Below the pieces are notes generated by a model. It was given only the letters and a program-made list of their open reading frames with translations. It was not told the DNA's origin and did no database searches. Shown here piece by piece: positions 1 to 8,759 of a stretch of 64,000 nucleotides of DNA. How positions within the stretch are numbered: position 1 is the first letter of the stretch; every line of letters begins with the position of its first letter. A program made the position numbers and the translations under genes. The DNA comes from Mycobacterium simulans (GTDB lineage: Bacteria; Actinomycetota; Actinomycetes; Mycobacteriales; Mycobacteriaceae), in assembly GCF_900232995.1 (NCBI RefSeq), contig NZ_OCVX01000007.1, positions 407,013-471,012 of the forward strand. The letters are read 5' to 3'.

Positions 1-1175
1 CCGGTCAGCACCATTCCCATCAGCGCCCCGCACACGCCCGTCAGCACCGCCACCGGCACCGCCATCGCCAGGGCTTCGCCCCACATGTTTACCGGCCACG
101 GGTAGTGGTAGACCTCGCCGATCCACAGCGACTCCAGCCAAAGCCCCACGGTACCGACGCCCAGACCGGCAATGGCACCAAAAGCGATGGGGCGCCTAAG
201 CAATGGCGTCAGCGCTAGCAACTCGACCACCACCGCGGGGCCCAGATACAGCGGGAACCAGTTCGTCGGAGCTCCCAAGATCGGCCCCACCAGCAACGCA
301 ACAAGGCCGCGCAGCCCAATCGCAAAGAGCGCAGCCAGGATTGCCGCGCCGCGCCCCATGGTGATGCGGGCCACCACCAGCCCCAGCGCCGCGACGCCTG
401 CGATCATCATCGGCTGCAAAACCAGCCGGAACTGCTCGACACCAAAGTCGTATTCGATCTGGTAGACCGACAGGCCGATCAGCAACCCGCCGCAGGACAG
501 GTAGCGCAGGAATACCACGAACGGACGCTCGGGGGCTTCCTGCGGCAGTGCCCGCCCGCCTTCGTATTCCAGCATCAGCACCGAAAACAGCGAAAATCCC
601 GCGCCGCTGATCATCATCAAATGTGTTGGGCCCCAAAGGGTGACGTCTTGTCCGAAGAGGCGATGCCAGATGTCGTCGAGCGGAAATCCGATCAACGCGT
701 AAAGTCCGCAGCCAGCCATCAGCACACCGCCGACGGGTGCGTGCCAATTGCTGGTAATGCGCACCGGGGCGGGTCCCGGCTTGTCGAACGGCAGCACGAT
801 CGCCAACATGCCCGCGACAAATATCCCGAACAGACCGATGATGATGAAGTAGTGCGCCGGATTGGCCAGCGGCCCGGGATCGCGGCCGTTGCCGATGTGC
901 CAGCTCACATCCCAGATAAAGCCGAACAGCGCGCCAATGATCGACGTGGTGAACAGCAGCACGGGCAGCGCGACCCAGTTAGGGCGGTGGAATTTTTCGC
1001 CCATCCGGTCGGCGATCCGCTGCAGCCAGCTGATGCGATGGCTGCGGTGCGCATGACCCACCCACAGCATCACCAGGGTTATGACCAACGCGGCGATCGA
1101 CAGCCCGATCACCTGGTTCAGGCCCGCACCGCGCGCCGGCGCCTCAGCGATAAGCATGCGTCCCATCGACTCCAT
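1..1175 (-). CDS. Polytopic membrane protein, 3' end beyond window
   Basis: About 391 codons are visible from ATG at 1175, preceded by a strong GGGAGGAC ribosome site; the frame is still open at base 1, so the C-terminus is missing. The protein is very hydrophobic with roughly nine or ten membrane spans. Conserved-looking His and Trp residues lie at span edges (GHAHRSH near residue 44, WDVSWHI near 90, LWGPTHLMM near 185), which could bind a metal or heme, but this is inference. It follows a 62-residue membrane protein on the same strand by 85 nt, and the two may be an operon. I do not recognise a named family. Existence of the gene is near certain; its function is unknown. Confidence 0.8.
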   Translation of the reverse strand, partial: MESMGRMLIAEAPARGAGLNQVIGLSIAALVITLVMLWVGHAHRSHRISWLQRIADRMGEKFHRPNWVALPVLLFTTSIIGALFGFIWDVSWHIGNGRDPGPLANPAHYFIIIGLFGIFVAGMLAIVLPFDKPGPAPVRITSNWHAPVGGVLMAGCGLYALIGFPLDDIWHRLFGQDVTLWGPTHLMMISGAGFSLFSVLMLEYEGGRALPQEAPERPFVVFLRYLSCGGLLIGLSVYQIEYDFGVEQFRLVLQPMMIAGVAALGLVVARITMGRGAAILAALFAIGLRGLVALLVGPILGAPTNWFPLYLGPAVVVELLALTPLLRRPIAFGAIAGLGVGTVGLWLESLWIGEVYHYPWPVNMWGEALAMAVPVAVLTGVCGALMGMVLT

Positions 1176-1260
1176 CGTGTCCTCCCAACTGCGCCGACGA
1201 CCGCTTCTTACTTCGAGGTAAGTTCGCGATCCAGTTGGTAGTGCCCCGATTCAGGGCCCG

Positions 1261-1449
1261 TCAATCACGCGTGTCGTCTGAAGTGTTGGTTCGTTGATTG
1301 GAGTCGTCCGACGTGCCGTCGCCCGCGTTTCGGCGGTCTCGGATCGCGGCGTACAAGACCACTCCGACGAGGATCACCGCGGGCAAGAAGGCCGGTATCG
1401 CGAGCAACAACCCGTGGTGCGCCAGGTACGCGACGTGCGCTGTGGTCAT
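1261..1449 (-). CDS. Small single-span membrane protein (62 aa)
   Basis: Starts at ATG 1449 (MTTAHVAYLAHHG). One hydrophobic span covers about residues 13-37, followed by a charged Ser/Thr/Asp-rich tail. A longer reading to 1602 exists but its extra N-terminus looks like non-coding translation. It lies just upstream of the larger membrane protein on the same strand and is divergent from bioB; it may be a small partner subunit of that protein. No family recognised. Confidence 0.65.
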   Translation of the reverse strand: MTTAHVAYLAHHGLLLAIPAFLPAVILVGVVLYAAIRDRRNAGDGTSDDSNQRTNTSDDTRD

Positions 1450-1746
1450 GGTGTGTGTATACCCGGCCGTAGCCGGAACGCCGTCCAACCTCAGGCTGCG
1501 ATGGCCCCACCAGCCGGCCTCCGGCGAGTTAGCCGGACTGACCGTTCTGGCCAGCGCTGCCTGACGCTGAATTCGCTGGTCGTTCGCCTGAAGGCGGTGC
1601 AAAGGCGGCCATGCGAAAGTGCGGACTAGCCAGTGTGCGCCAGGTACCGACGCGTAGCCCGCTACCCTAGCCTCAACACCGTTCGGCTCGGCCGCGATCA
1701 GACCGCGGTAAATCTGCCGAAAAGCAAGAACCTAGGGGAGTACTTG

Positions 1747-2796
1747 ATGACACAGGCGGCTGCTGGACCGATTGTCGACGCCGACCGGGATGCCGTGAAC
1801 GCCTCAGACATCCTCGCGGTCGCGCGTCATCAGGTCCTGGAGCTCGGTGAGGGATTGACCAAGGACCAGGTGCTGCAAGTGCTGCAGCTACCCGATGAGC
1901 GGCTCGAGGAACTGCTGACACTGGCCCACGAGGTGCGGATGCGCTGGTGCGGTCCCGAGGTCGAGGTCGAGGGCATCATCAGCCTGAAAACCGGCGGCTG
2001 TCCGGAGGACTGCCATTTCTGCTCCCAATCGGGGCTCTTCGCCTCGCCGGTGCGCAGCGCCTGGCTGGATATTCCCAGCCTGGTCGAGGCGGCCAAACAG
2101 ACGGCCAAGTCCGGCGCCACCGAGTTCTGCATCGTGGCCGCGGTACGCGGACCAGACGAGCGGTTGTTGGCCCAGGTCGCCGCTGGCATTGAGGCGATCC
2201 GCAACGAAGTCGAAATCAACATCGCCTGCTCGTTGGGGATGCTGAGCGTCGAGCAAGTTCAGCGGCTCTCAGCGATGGGTGTGCATCGCTACAACCACAA
2301 TCTCGAGACCGCGCGTTCGTTCTTCACCAACGTCGTAACGACGCACACCTGGGAAGAGCGCTGGCAAACGTTGTCGATGGTCCGCGACGCCGGCATGGAG
2401 GTGTGCTGCGGCGGCATTCTCGGCATGGGTGAGACGCTGGAACAACGGGCGGAATTCGCTGCTGAGCTGTCCGAACTCGGACCCGACGAGGTCCCGTTGA
2501 ACTTCCTCAACCCGCGCCCCGGTACCCCGTTCGGCGACCTGGAGGTGATGCCGGCCACCGAAGCGCTCAAGTCGGTGGCCGCGTTCCGGCTGGCACTGCC
2601 CCGCACCATGCTGCGCTTCGCCGGTGGCCGCGAGATCACGCTGGGCGACCTCGGCGCCAAGCAAGGCATCCTGGGCGGCATCAATGCCGTGATCGTCGGG
2701 AATTACCTCACTACACTCGGCCGCCCGGCCGAAGCCGATTTGGAACTGCTCGACGACTTGCAGATGCCGATCAAGGCGCTCAACGCCAGCTTGTAA
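1747..2796 (+). CDS. bioB: Biotin synthase
   Basis: Radical-SAM enzyme that inserts sulfur into dethiobiotin, the last step of biotin synthesis. The radical-SAM [4Fe-4S] motif Cys85-x3-Cys89-x2-Cys92 (CPEDCHFC) is visible, and later Cys and Arg positions expected for the auxiliary [2Fe-2S] cluster are in the conserved barrel. ATG 1747 was chosen because GGGGAG lies 6 nt upstream and gives 349 residues, the length I recall for M. tuberculosis BioB; the reading extends upstream to 1633 without a better start. A possible -10 (TACCCT) lies near 1671. It is followed after 11 nt by bsaP. No other bio genes are in the window. Confidence 0.97.
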   Translation: MTQAAAGPIVDADRDAVNASDILAVARHQVLELGEGLTKDQVLQVLQLPDERLEELLTLAHEVRMRWCGPEVEVEGIISLKTGGCPEDCHFCSQSGLFASPVRSAWLDIPSLVEAAKQTAKSGATEFCIVAAVRGPDERLLAQVAAGIEAIRNEVEINIACSLGMLSVEQVQRLSAMGVHRYNHNLETARSFFTNVVTTHTWEERWQTLSMVRDAGMEVCCGGILGMGETLEQRAEFAAELSELGPDEVPLNFLNPRPGTPFGDLEVMPATEALKSVAAFRLALPRTMLRFAGGREITLGDLGAKQGILGGINAVIVGNYLTTLGRPAEADLELLDDLQMPIKALNASL

Positions 2797-2807
2797 AGCA
2801 GGACATC

Positions 2808-3035
2808 ATGGCTGGAAACCTGGGCGCTCCCGTCGCCGCCGGCGTCTACAACGTCTACACGGGGGAATTGGCGGGTACGGTCACGCCGACCGCGGCCCAG
2901 TTAGGCCTGGAGCCCCCTCGGTTCTGCGCCCAGTGCGGACGTCGGATGGTCGTGCAGGTTCGTCCCGACGGCTGGTGGGCCCGCTGCTCGCGGCACGGAC
3001 AGGTGGATTCGGCCGACCTGGAGGCACGACGATGA
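2808..3035 (+). CDS. bsaP: Biotin synthase auxiliary protein BsaP
   Basis: 75-residue protein directly after bioB, matching the short Rv1590-type protein which was reported to be needed for mycobacterial BioB to turn dethiobiotin into biotin, probably through iron-sulfur chemistry. Three cysteines are visible: Cys40-x2-Cys43 and Cys60, within a zinc-ribbon-like or cluster-binding layout. The 11-nt gap to bioB and the ATGA overlap with the next gene point to one transcript. The identification rests on position, size and the Cys pattern plus recalled literature. Confidence 0.85.
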   Translation: MAGNLGAPVAAGVYNVYTGELAGTVTPTAAQLGLEPPRFCAQCGRRMVVQVRPDGWWARCSRHGQVDSADLEARR

Positions 3036-3775
3036 CCGAACAAGCAGGCCTCGCGGCGTCCCCAGGGCTTCCAGACTGTCCCGGGCCCTCGGGATTTGAG
3101 CCTTTCCAGCGGGAGTCTTCCGGCGCGCTGTCCACTTCGCGAACGCGTGCGGTCACCGCGGTGGTGCTGAGTCTGTCGGCGACCGGCGTTCTGGCAGGTG
3201 CACTGTGGGCGTGGATCGCACCTTCGATCCACGCGGTCGTGGCGATCTCTCGAGCGGGCGAGCGAGTCCACGAGTACCTGGGTAGCGAATCGCAAAACTT
3301 CTTCGTCGCGCCATTCCTGATGTTGGGCTTACTGGGTGTGATGGCGGTGGTGGCAGCGGTACTGGTGTGGCAGTGGCGCGAACACCGTGGGCCTGGGATG
3401 GCCGTCGCGCTTGCGATCGGATCGGTGGCTGCGGCCGCGGTCGCGGCGGTGGTTGGGGCGCTGTTGGTCCGGCTGCACTACGGCGCGCTGAATTTCGACA
3501 CCGTGACGCTGGCAGGCGGCGACCACTCGTTGACGTACGTCAGGCAGGCGCCGCCGGTGTTCTTTGCGCTCCAGCCGCTGCAGGTGGCGGCCACTCTTAT
3601 GGCACCGGCCGCGGTGACGTCGCTGGTATACGCCTTGCTTGCGGCTGGCAGCGCGCGCGATGACCTGGGCGCGTATCCAGCCGCGGAGTCGGAAGCCTCG
3701 GTGTCGAAACCGGCGTCAGAGCGGACGCCGGCCGATCCTCATGCCCGTGATGACCTTGGCGGCGATGACCGCTAG
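3032..3775 (+). CDS. DUF2567 membrane protein
   Basis: 247-residue protein starting at ATG 3032, which overlaps the bsaP stop codon (ATGA). Four membrane spans are visible at about residues 41-66, 93-115, 122-146 and 184-206, with a polar loop between spans 1 and 2 and between 3 and 4 and a charged cytoplasmic tail. It matches the Rv1591-type conserved mycobacterial membrane protein. Function unknown; linkage to bioB-bsaP suggests at least co-expression. Its last 60 bp overlap the 3' end of the convergent lipase gene. Confidence 0.85.
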   Translation: MTEQAGLAASPGLPDCPGPSGFEPFQRESSGALSTSRTRAVTAVVLSLSATGVLAGALWAWIAPSIHAVVAISRAGERVHEYLGSESQNFFVAPFLMLGLLGVMAVVAAVLVWQWREHRGPGMAVALAIGSVAAAAVAAVVGALLVRLHYGALNFDTVTLAGGDHSLTYVRQAPPVFFALQPLQVAATLMAPAAVTSLVYALLAAGSARDDLGAYPAAESEASVSKPASERTPADPHARDDLGGDDR

Positions 3776-5056
3776 TCGCGCCATCCCGGCGTAGGTCATC
3801 GGATTGAACATGGTCGGCCACTTGGTCCGGATGAGATGGTCGGTCAGCGGCCGACCGGCGAACCGGTCAGTGAGCCAGCGAAGTGTCATCGGCGCAGACA
3901 GCGGATGCAGGCACATGTGCTCGCTGAACGCGTCGCGGTGGTAGGTGACGTCGGCGCCGCCGGCTGAGTAGGCGTCGGCGAGCACGTCGATGTCATCGAC
4001 GTCAATGAGGTAGTCGTGCACGGCCTGCACGATCAAGACCGGCGGTGGGGGCCCCGCGGCGCCAAGTTTGGTGGTCTCGAAGACGTGCGCAACCGCCGGC
4101 GTGGACAGGATGTCCTCGAGCGGCTCGTCGAGGTAGTCGCCGAGGTCCTTGTTGACCGTGCGAATGACGGCGGTCAAGGTCGTCATCGTCTCCAGGTCGC
4201 GAAGCAGTGCCTGCCCTTCGTCGTTGGCGTGTTCCTCGATCATCTTGCCTAGGTCGGGATAGCTATGTGCCAGCGCGGCCACCACCAAGGCCGGCAAACC
4301 GGATAGAAGAGTGCCGTTCAGCCGGCGGAAGGTGTGGCCCAGGTCGCCGACGGGTGACCCCAATACCGCGCCGACAATGTCAAGCTCAGGCGCGTATTCA
4401 CCGCACATTTCGGCGGCCCAGGCGCTAGCTAGTCCGCCGCCTGAGTAGCCCCACAGCCCAATCGGTGCCGATGGCGATAACGCGAGTCGTTCTGAGCTCA
4501 GGGCGGCCCGGATCCCGTCAAGGATCCGGTAGCCAGGTTCATACGGTGCCCCCCAGAGCCCCTTGATTCCTTCGTGGTCAGGGATCGAAACCGCCCAGCC
4601 CTCCGCAAGCGCGGCACTGACCAACAGAAGTTCCAGTTGGGTCAATGAGCCGAGGGCCTTCGCCCGCCGGCGCAACGCATAGGACGGAAAACAGCGGGAC
4701 GATATCGCGTCGATCGCGCATTGATAAGACAGCAGCGGGTAGGTCTCGCCTGGAGCGACTTCGGCCGGCAGGAGGACGGTGGTCACGGTCGCCTCGGGGT
4801 CGCCGTTCATGTCCGTCGTCCGGTACAGCAGCTGGGTCGCGGTGATGGACTGCGGGATCAGGCCCAGAAAGGCTACTTCGACGTCACGCGAGCGCAGCAC
4901 GGTTCCGGGCGCGGCGTGCTGGAAGCCGGCAGGTGGTTCGTAGAAAGGGTCGTCGCACGGCAGTAGCGGGCGCACCTTGCGCTGCAATTCCTCGTGTGGC
5001 GGCCGGCCGATCCATTCCGGGCGGGTCGCGCCTGCCAAATTGCCGAGCTCCACCAT
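3716..5056 (-). CDS. Secretory-lipase family alpha/beta hydrolase
   Basis: 446 residues, like Rv1592c. The nucleophile elbow GYSGGG places the catalytic Ser at 205; a candidate Asp lies in the HDYLID segment and the catalytic His in the SEHMCLHPL segment near the C-terminus. It belongs to the LIP family of ester hydrolases; lipid substrate not known. ATG 5056 was preferred over ATG 5077 because AAGGGAG lies 6 nt upstream and the length agrees with the M. tuberculosis protein. No clear signal peptide is seen. The 3' end overlaps the DUF2567 gene by 60 bp tail to tail. Confidence 0.9.
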   Translation of the reverse strand: MVELGNLAGATRPEWIGRPPHEELQRKVRPLLPCDDPFYEPPAGFQHAAPGTVLRSRDVEVAFLGLIPQSITATQLLYRTTDMNGDPEATVTTVLLPAEVAPGETYPLLSYQCAIDAISSRCFPSYALRRRAKALGSLTQLELLLVSAALAEGWAVSIPDHEGIKGLWGAPYEPGYRILDGIRAALSSERLALSPSAPIGLWGYSGGGLASAWAAEMCGEYAPELDIVGAVLGSPVGDLGHTFRRLNGTLLSGLPALVVAALAHSYPDLGKMIEEHANDEGQALLRDLETMTTLTAVIRTVNKDLGDYLDEPLEDILSTPAVAHVFETTKLGAAGPPPPVLIVQAVHDYLIDVDDIDVLADAYSAGGADVTYHRDAFSEHMCLHPLSAPMTLRWLTDRFAGRPLTDHLIRTKWPTMFNPMTYAGMARLAVIAAKVITGMRIGRRPL

Positions 5057-5181
5057 TGAGGCTCCCTTCATGGCCACTGGGATTTTCGCGCTTCGGCAGT
5101 GCTAACCAAACAAGGTGGCGGCGCAGTTGGCCCTGTGACAGTCCAATGCTGACACTCGAATGCCAGCATCTCTTACTCGTT

Positions 5182-5211
5182 TCTTATACAGCCTTATCTG
5201 ACTCTTATACA
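5182..5211. repeat. Two direct repeats TCTTATACA 21 bp apart upstream of the lipase gene
   Basis: TCTTATACA occurs at 5182-5190 and again at 5203-5211, exactly 21 bp (two helical turns) apart, with a related TCTTACTCG just to the left. The stretch is unusually AT-rich for this genome and lies about 130 bp upstream of the lipase start. On the lipase strand each copy reads TGTATAAGA, so a -10 element or a regulator binding site are both possible. Confidence 0.45.
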
Positions 5212-5302
5212 ACTTAGCGGCATTGCCTGGGAAATCGGTGTGAGGCACAGCGTGCGGCGCGTCACATCTAGTCGTAAACCCCACGGCAACGAAATCCGAG
5301 GA

Positions 5303-5324
5303 TCGCGAAACAAAGGTTTCGCGA
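5303..5324 (-). terminator. Hairpin terminator after nrtR
   Basis: A perfect 9-bp stem (TCGCGAAAC / GTTTCGCGA) with an AAAG loop lies 7 nt beyond the nrtR stop codon. There is no T-run after it, which is usual for mycobacterial intrinsic terminators. Confidence 0.7.
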
Positions 5325-5330
5325 CCAGAA

Positions 5331-6053
5331 TCACAATTGCCCCGGAGGCCGAAGTGCGGCGAACTCGTCGGTAACCCTGAGCTGCGAATCGGTGAACCGA
5401 TACAGCGCTGCCGGGCGACCGCCGCTACGTCCGGACTGTGCGATAGTGCCGGTCTGTGTGATGACTTTGCGACGAACCAGGACTCGCTGCAGATTGGTAG
5501 CGTCGACCTGGTATCCGAGCGCCGCGCCGTAAATATCGCGGAGCGCCGAGAGTGCGAATTCTTTTGGCGCTAAAGCGAATCCGATGTTGGTGTAGGACAT
5601 CTTGGCGACCAGCCTGGTACGGGCGTGCGCCACCATGGGGCCGTGGTCGAACGCCATCATTGGTAGGGAATTCACTGGGTGCCAGCGGGTGTCCGGCGGC
5701 AGTTCCGGGGTGGCGGGGGAGGGCACCAGCCCCAGGAAGGTCGATGCGATCATCCGGGTACCGGGTAACCGGTTGGGATCGGAGAACACCGCAAGCTGTT
5801 CCAGGTGGGCCAGTTCGCGTAGATCAACTTTTTCGGCCAGTTGGCGCCGAACCGATGTGATCAGGTCCTCATCGTTACGCAGGCGTCCGCCTGGAAGCGA
5901 CCAGGCGCCTTTTTGTGGATCGCGCGCACGTTCCCACAGCAGGACGTTCAGCTGCGGTTTTTCCCTGGTTAACCCTTGATCAAGCCCTGTCGAAAACCTG
6001 CGAACTTGGAACACAACTGCCAGGACTTCGTGCGCGGTGTTACCATGGGACAT
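5331..6053 (-). CDS. nrtR: NrtR-type Nudix-related regulator of NAD synthesis
   Basis: 240-residue protein: an N-terminal Nudix-like domain (about residues 8-150) and a C-terminal winged helix (about 160-235, ending in the SGRSGGRPAALYRF region). The Nudix box is degenerate (RRQLAEKV replaces the REXXEE core), as expected for a regulator that senses a nucleotide such as ADP-ribose and does not hydrolyse it. It is divergent from nadABC, and a 23-bp palindrome lies between them. No ribosome site fits; TACAAT followed by 7 nt and ATG suggests a leaderless message whose -10 lies inside the operator. Confidence 0.93.
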   Translation of the reverse strand: MSHGNTAHEVLAVVFQVRRFSTGLDQGLTREKPQLNVLLWERARDPQKGAWSLPGGRLRNDEDLITSVRRQLAEKVDLRELAHLEQLAVFSDPNRLPGTRMIASTFLGLVPSPATPELPPDTRWHPVNSLPMMAFDHGPMVAHARTRLVAKMSYTNIGFALAPKEFALSALRDIYGAALGYQVDATNLQRVLVRRKVITQTGTIAQSGRSGGRPAALYRFTDSQLRVTDEFAALRPPGQL

Positions 6054-6076
6054 GTTTTCGATTGTAAGTCGAAAAC
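6054..6076. promoter_or_regulatory. Palindromic NrtR operator between nrtR and nadA
   Basis: Perfect inverted repeat GTTTTCGA-N7-TCGAAAAC. It abuts the nrtR start codon at 6053 and contains the candidate nrtR -10 (TACAAT on the minus strand), and it lies 24 bp upstream of the nadA start. Binding here would block both promoters, giving autoregulation and control of nadABC. Confidence 0.85.
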
Positions 6077-6100
6077 CTCCCCGGTGCGAAAGGAGCCGCC

Positions 6101-7159
6101 GTGACGGTCTTGACCCGCATGGACATGCTCGCCCCAGAAGTGACCGCCATGACTGCCCGTATCACCGATTCCCCAACTGGCTACGTCGGGATCGATGGTG
6201 ACGAAGAATGGGCCGCCGAAGTTCGTCGCCTGGCGCGATTGCGTGGGGCGACCCTGCTGGCGCACAACTACCAGCTGCCGGCGATCCAAGATGTCGCCGA
6301 CCATGTGGGGGATTCGCTGGCGTTATCGCGGATCGCGGCCGAGGCGCCCGAGGACACCATCGTGTTCTGCGGAGTGCACTTCATGGCGGAGACCGCCAAG
6401 ATCCTTAGCCCGGACAAGACCGTGCTCATTCCGGATCAACGGGCCGGCTGCTCGTTGGCCGACTCGATCACCCCCGACGAATTGCGTGCCTGGAAGGACG
6501 AGCATCCCGGCGCCGTCGTCGTCTCCTACGTCAACACCACGGCGGCCGTCAAGGCCCTCACCGACATCTGTTGCACCTCGTCAAACGCGGTCGAGGTGGT
6601 TGCGTCGATTGACCCGGACCGCCACGTGTTGTTCTGCCCGGACCAGTTCCTCGGCGCGCATGTGCGCCGCGTGACCGGCCGCACTAACCTGCATGTGTGG
6701 GCGGGCGAGTGCCACGTGCACGCCGGGATCAACGGTGACGAGCTCACCGACCAAGCCCGCACGAACCCCGATGCCGAACTTTTCGTTCACCCCGAGTGTG
6801 GCTGCGCCACCTCCGCGCTCTACCTCGCCGGCGAAGGCGCCTTCCCGCCCGAGCGAGTGAAGATCTTGTCCACCGGCGGCATGCTTGACGCCGCGCACCA
6901 GACGCGCGCCCGCAAGGTTCTGGTCGCCACTGAGGTCGGCATGTTGCACCAGCTGCGCCGGGCCGCACCCGACGTTGACTTCCAAGCGGTCAACGATCGC
7001 GCGTCGTGCAAGTACATGAAGATGATCACCCCCGCGGCCCTGTTGCGCTGCCTGGTGGACGGCGCGGACGAAGTCCACGTCGACCCGGACATCGCGGCCG
7101 CGGGACGGCGCAGCGTGCAGCGAATGATCGAAATCGGACAGCCCGGCGGTGGCGAATGA
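6101..7159 (+). CDS. nadA: Quinolinate synthase A
   Basis: Condenses iminoaspartate with dihydroxyacetone phosphate to quinolinate, the second step of de novo NAD synthesis. 352 residues starting at GTG 6101 with AAGGAG 6 nt upstream. The three cluster cysteines are visible in the motifs RAGCSLAD, WAGECHVHAG and DRASCKYMK, and the substrate-binding HNYQ and HPECGC segments are intact. First gene of nadABC, downstream of the NrtR operator; its stop overlaps the nadB start. Confidence 0.97.
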   Translation: MTVLTRMDMLAPEVTAMTARITDSPTGYVGIDGDEEWAAEVRRLARLRGATLLAHNYQLPAIQDVADHVGDSLALSRIAAEAPEDTIVFCGVHFMAETAKILSPDKTVLIPDQRAGCSLADSITPDELRAWKDEHPGAVVVSYVNTTAAVKALTDICCTSSNAVEVVASIDPDRHVLFCPDQFLGAHVRRVTGRTNLHVWAGECHVHAGINGDELTDQARTNPDAELFVHPECGCATSALYLAGEGAFPPERVKILSTGGMLDAAHQTRARKVLVATEVGMLHQLRRAAPDVDFQAVNDRASCKYMKMITPAALLRCLVDGADEVHVDPDIAAAGRRSVQRMIEIGQPGGGE

Positions 7160-8757
7160 CGGCCGGCCCCGCGTGGCGGGCTACGGCCGACGTCGTCGTG
7201 ATCGGCACGGGCGTCGCCGGATTGGCCGCCGCGCTGGCCGCCTACCGTGCCGGCCGCAAGGTCGTCGTACTGAGCAAGGCGGCCAAGACCCGGGCGGTGA
7301 CCGCGACCCATTACGCACAAGGCGGCATCGCGGTGGTGTTGCCTCACAACGATGATTCGGTCGAAGCCCATGTCGCCGACACCCTGGCCGCGGGCGCGGG
7401 CTTGTGTGATCCGGACGCGGTGTATTCGATCGTCGCCGACGGATACCGCGCAGTTACCGAATTGGTCTGCGATGGAGCGCGCTTCGATGAATCGGCCCCG
7501 GGCCGTTGGGATTTGACGCGCGAGGGCGGGCATTCGCGGCGACGCATCCTGCACGCCGGTGGCGATGCCACCGGCGCCGAGGTCCAGCGGGCGCTCGACC
7601 ATGCCGCCGACATGCTCGACATCCGCACCAGCCACGTGGCCCTGCGAGTGCTCCATGACGGCGTGGCGGTGACCGGGGTAATGGTGGGCAATCGGGACGG
7701 CTGCGGCATTATCAGCGCCCCGTCGGTGATCCTGGCCACGGGAGGACTCGGACACCTCTACGGCGCGACCACCAACCCCGAAGGCTCTACCGGCGACGGC
7801 ATCGCATTGGCGCTGTGGGCCGGGGTCGCGGTCAGCGATCTGGAGTTCATCCAATTCCACCCAACGATGCTCTACTCAGCCGGTGCCGGCGGCCGGACCG
7901 GCCGTAGGCGGCCGCTGATTACTGAAGCCATCCGCGGTGAGGGCGCGGTATTGGTTGACGGGCAAGGCAATTCGATTACGGCCGGCGTCCATCCGATGGG
8001 CGACCTGGCGCCGCGCGACATCGTCGCAGGTGCCATCGACGCCCATTTGAAGGCCTCCGGCGATCCGTGCGTCTACCTTGACGCGCGGGGCATCGCGGGC
8101 TTCGAATCACGGTTCCCGACCGTCACCGCCGCATGCCGGGCCGCGGGCATCGATCCCGTACGGCAACCCATTCCGGTCGTCCCGGGCGCGCATTACAGCT
8201 GCGGAGGCGTCGCCACCGACGTATATGGCCAGACCGAGCTGCTCGGGTTGTTCGCAGCGGGTGAGGTGGCCCGCACCGGAATGCACGGCGCTAACCGACT
8301 GGCGTCCAATAGCCTTCTGGAAGGTTTGGTGGTCGGCGGCCGTGCCGGAAAGGCTGCGGCTGCCCATGCGGCGGCGGCGCGGCCTTCGCGGGCGATCTCG
8401 CCGGCACCATGGCCCGAGCCGATCACCCACACGGCGCCGGAGCGCGGTGACCTGCAACGCGCGATGAGTCGGGACGGCTCGGTGGTGCGAGACGCGGAGG
8501 GTCTGCACCGGCTGTCGGAAACGCTGAGCGCCGGGCCGGTTCGCACGCTGGCGGGCCGCCGCGATTTCGAAGACGTGGCGCTAGCGCTGGCGGCGCGCAC
8601 GGTGACCGCCGCCGCGTTGGCCCGCAACGAAAGCCGGGGATGTCACCACCGGGCGGAATATCGGTGTGTCATGCCCGAGCAGGCACGCAGCAGCGTGGTC
8701 CGGCTGGCCGACGATCCAAACACGGTCGGTGTGGAGACATTGGCGGCGGTGAGTTGA
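7156..8757 (+). CDS. nadB: L-aspartate oxidase
   Basis: FAD enzyme oxidising L-aspartate to iminoaspartate for NadA. 533 residues from ATG 7156, which overlaps the nadA stop (ATGA). The FAD-binding GTGVAGLAAALAA is at the N-terminus, followed by THYAQGGIA, the RRRILHAGGDATG segment and the EFIQFHPT motif of the succinate dehydrogenase / fumarate reductase flavoprotein family. The SCGGV and GANRLASNSLLE segments also fit NadB. The helical C-terminal domain is present though short. Confidence 0.96.
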   Translation: MTAGPAWRATADVVVIGTGVAGLAAALAAYRAGRKVVVLSKAAKTRAVTATHYAQGGIAVVLPHNDDSVEAHVADTLAAGAGLCDPDAVYSIVADGYRAVTELVCDGARFDESAPGRWDLTREGGHSRRRILHAGGDATGAEVQRALDHAADMLDIRTSHVALRVLHDGVAVTGVMVGNRDGCGIISAPSVILATGGLGHLYGATTNPEGSTGDGIALALWAGVAVSDLEFIQFHPTMLYSAGAGGRTGRRRPLITEAIRGEGAVLVDGQGNSITAGVHPMGDLAPRDIVAGAIDAHLKASGDPCVYLDARGIAGFESRFPTVTAACRAAGIDPVRQPIPVVPGAHYSCGGVATDVYGQTELLGLFAAGEVARTGMHGANRLASNSLLEGLVVGGRAGKAAAAHAAAARPSRAISPAPWPEPITHTAPERGDLQRAMSRDGSVVRDAEGLHRLSETLSAGPVRTLAGRRDFEDVALALAARTVTAAALARNESRGCHHRAEYRCVMPEQARSSVVRLADDPNTVGVETLAAVS

Positions 8758-8759
8758 CG

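Noticed and set aside
6820..7860. 346-codon minus-strand frame opposite nadA/nadB
   Set aside because: Covers two conserved overlapping enzymes; antisense shadow.
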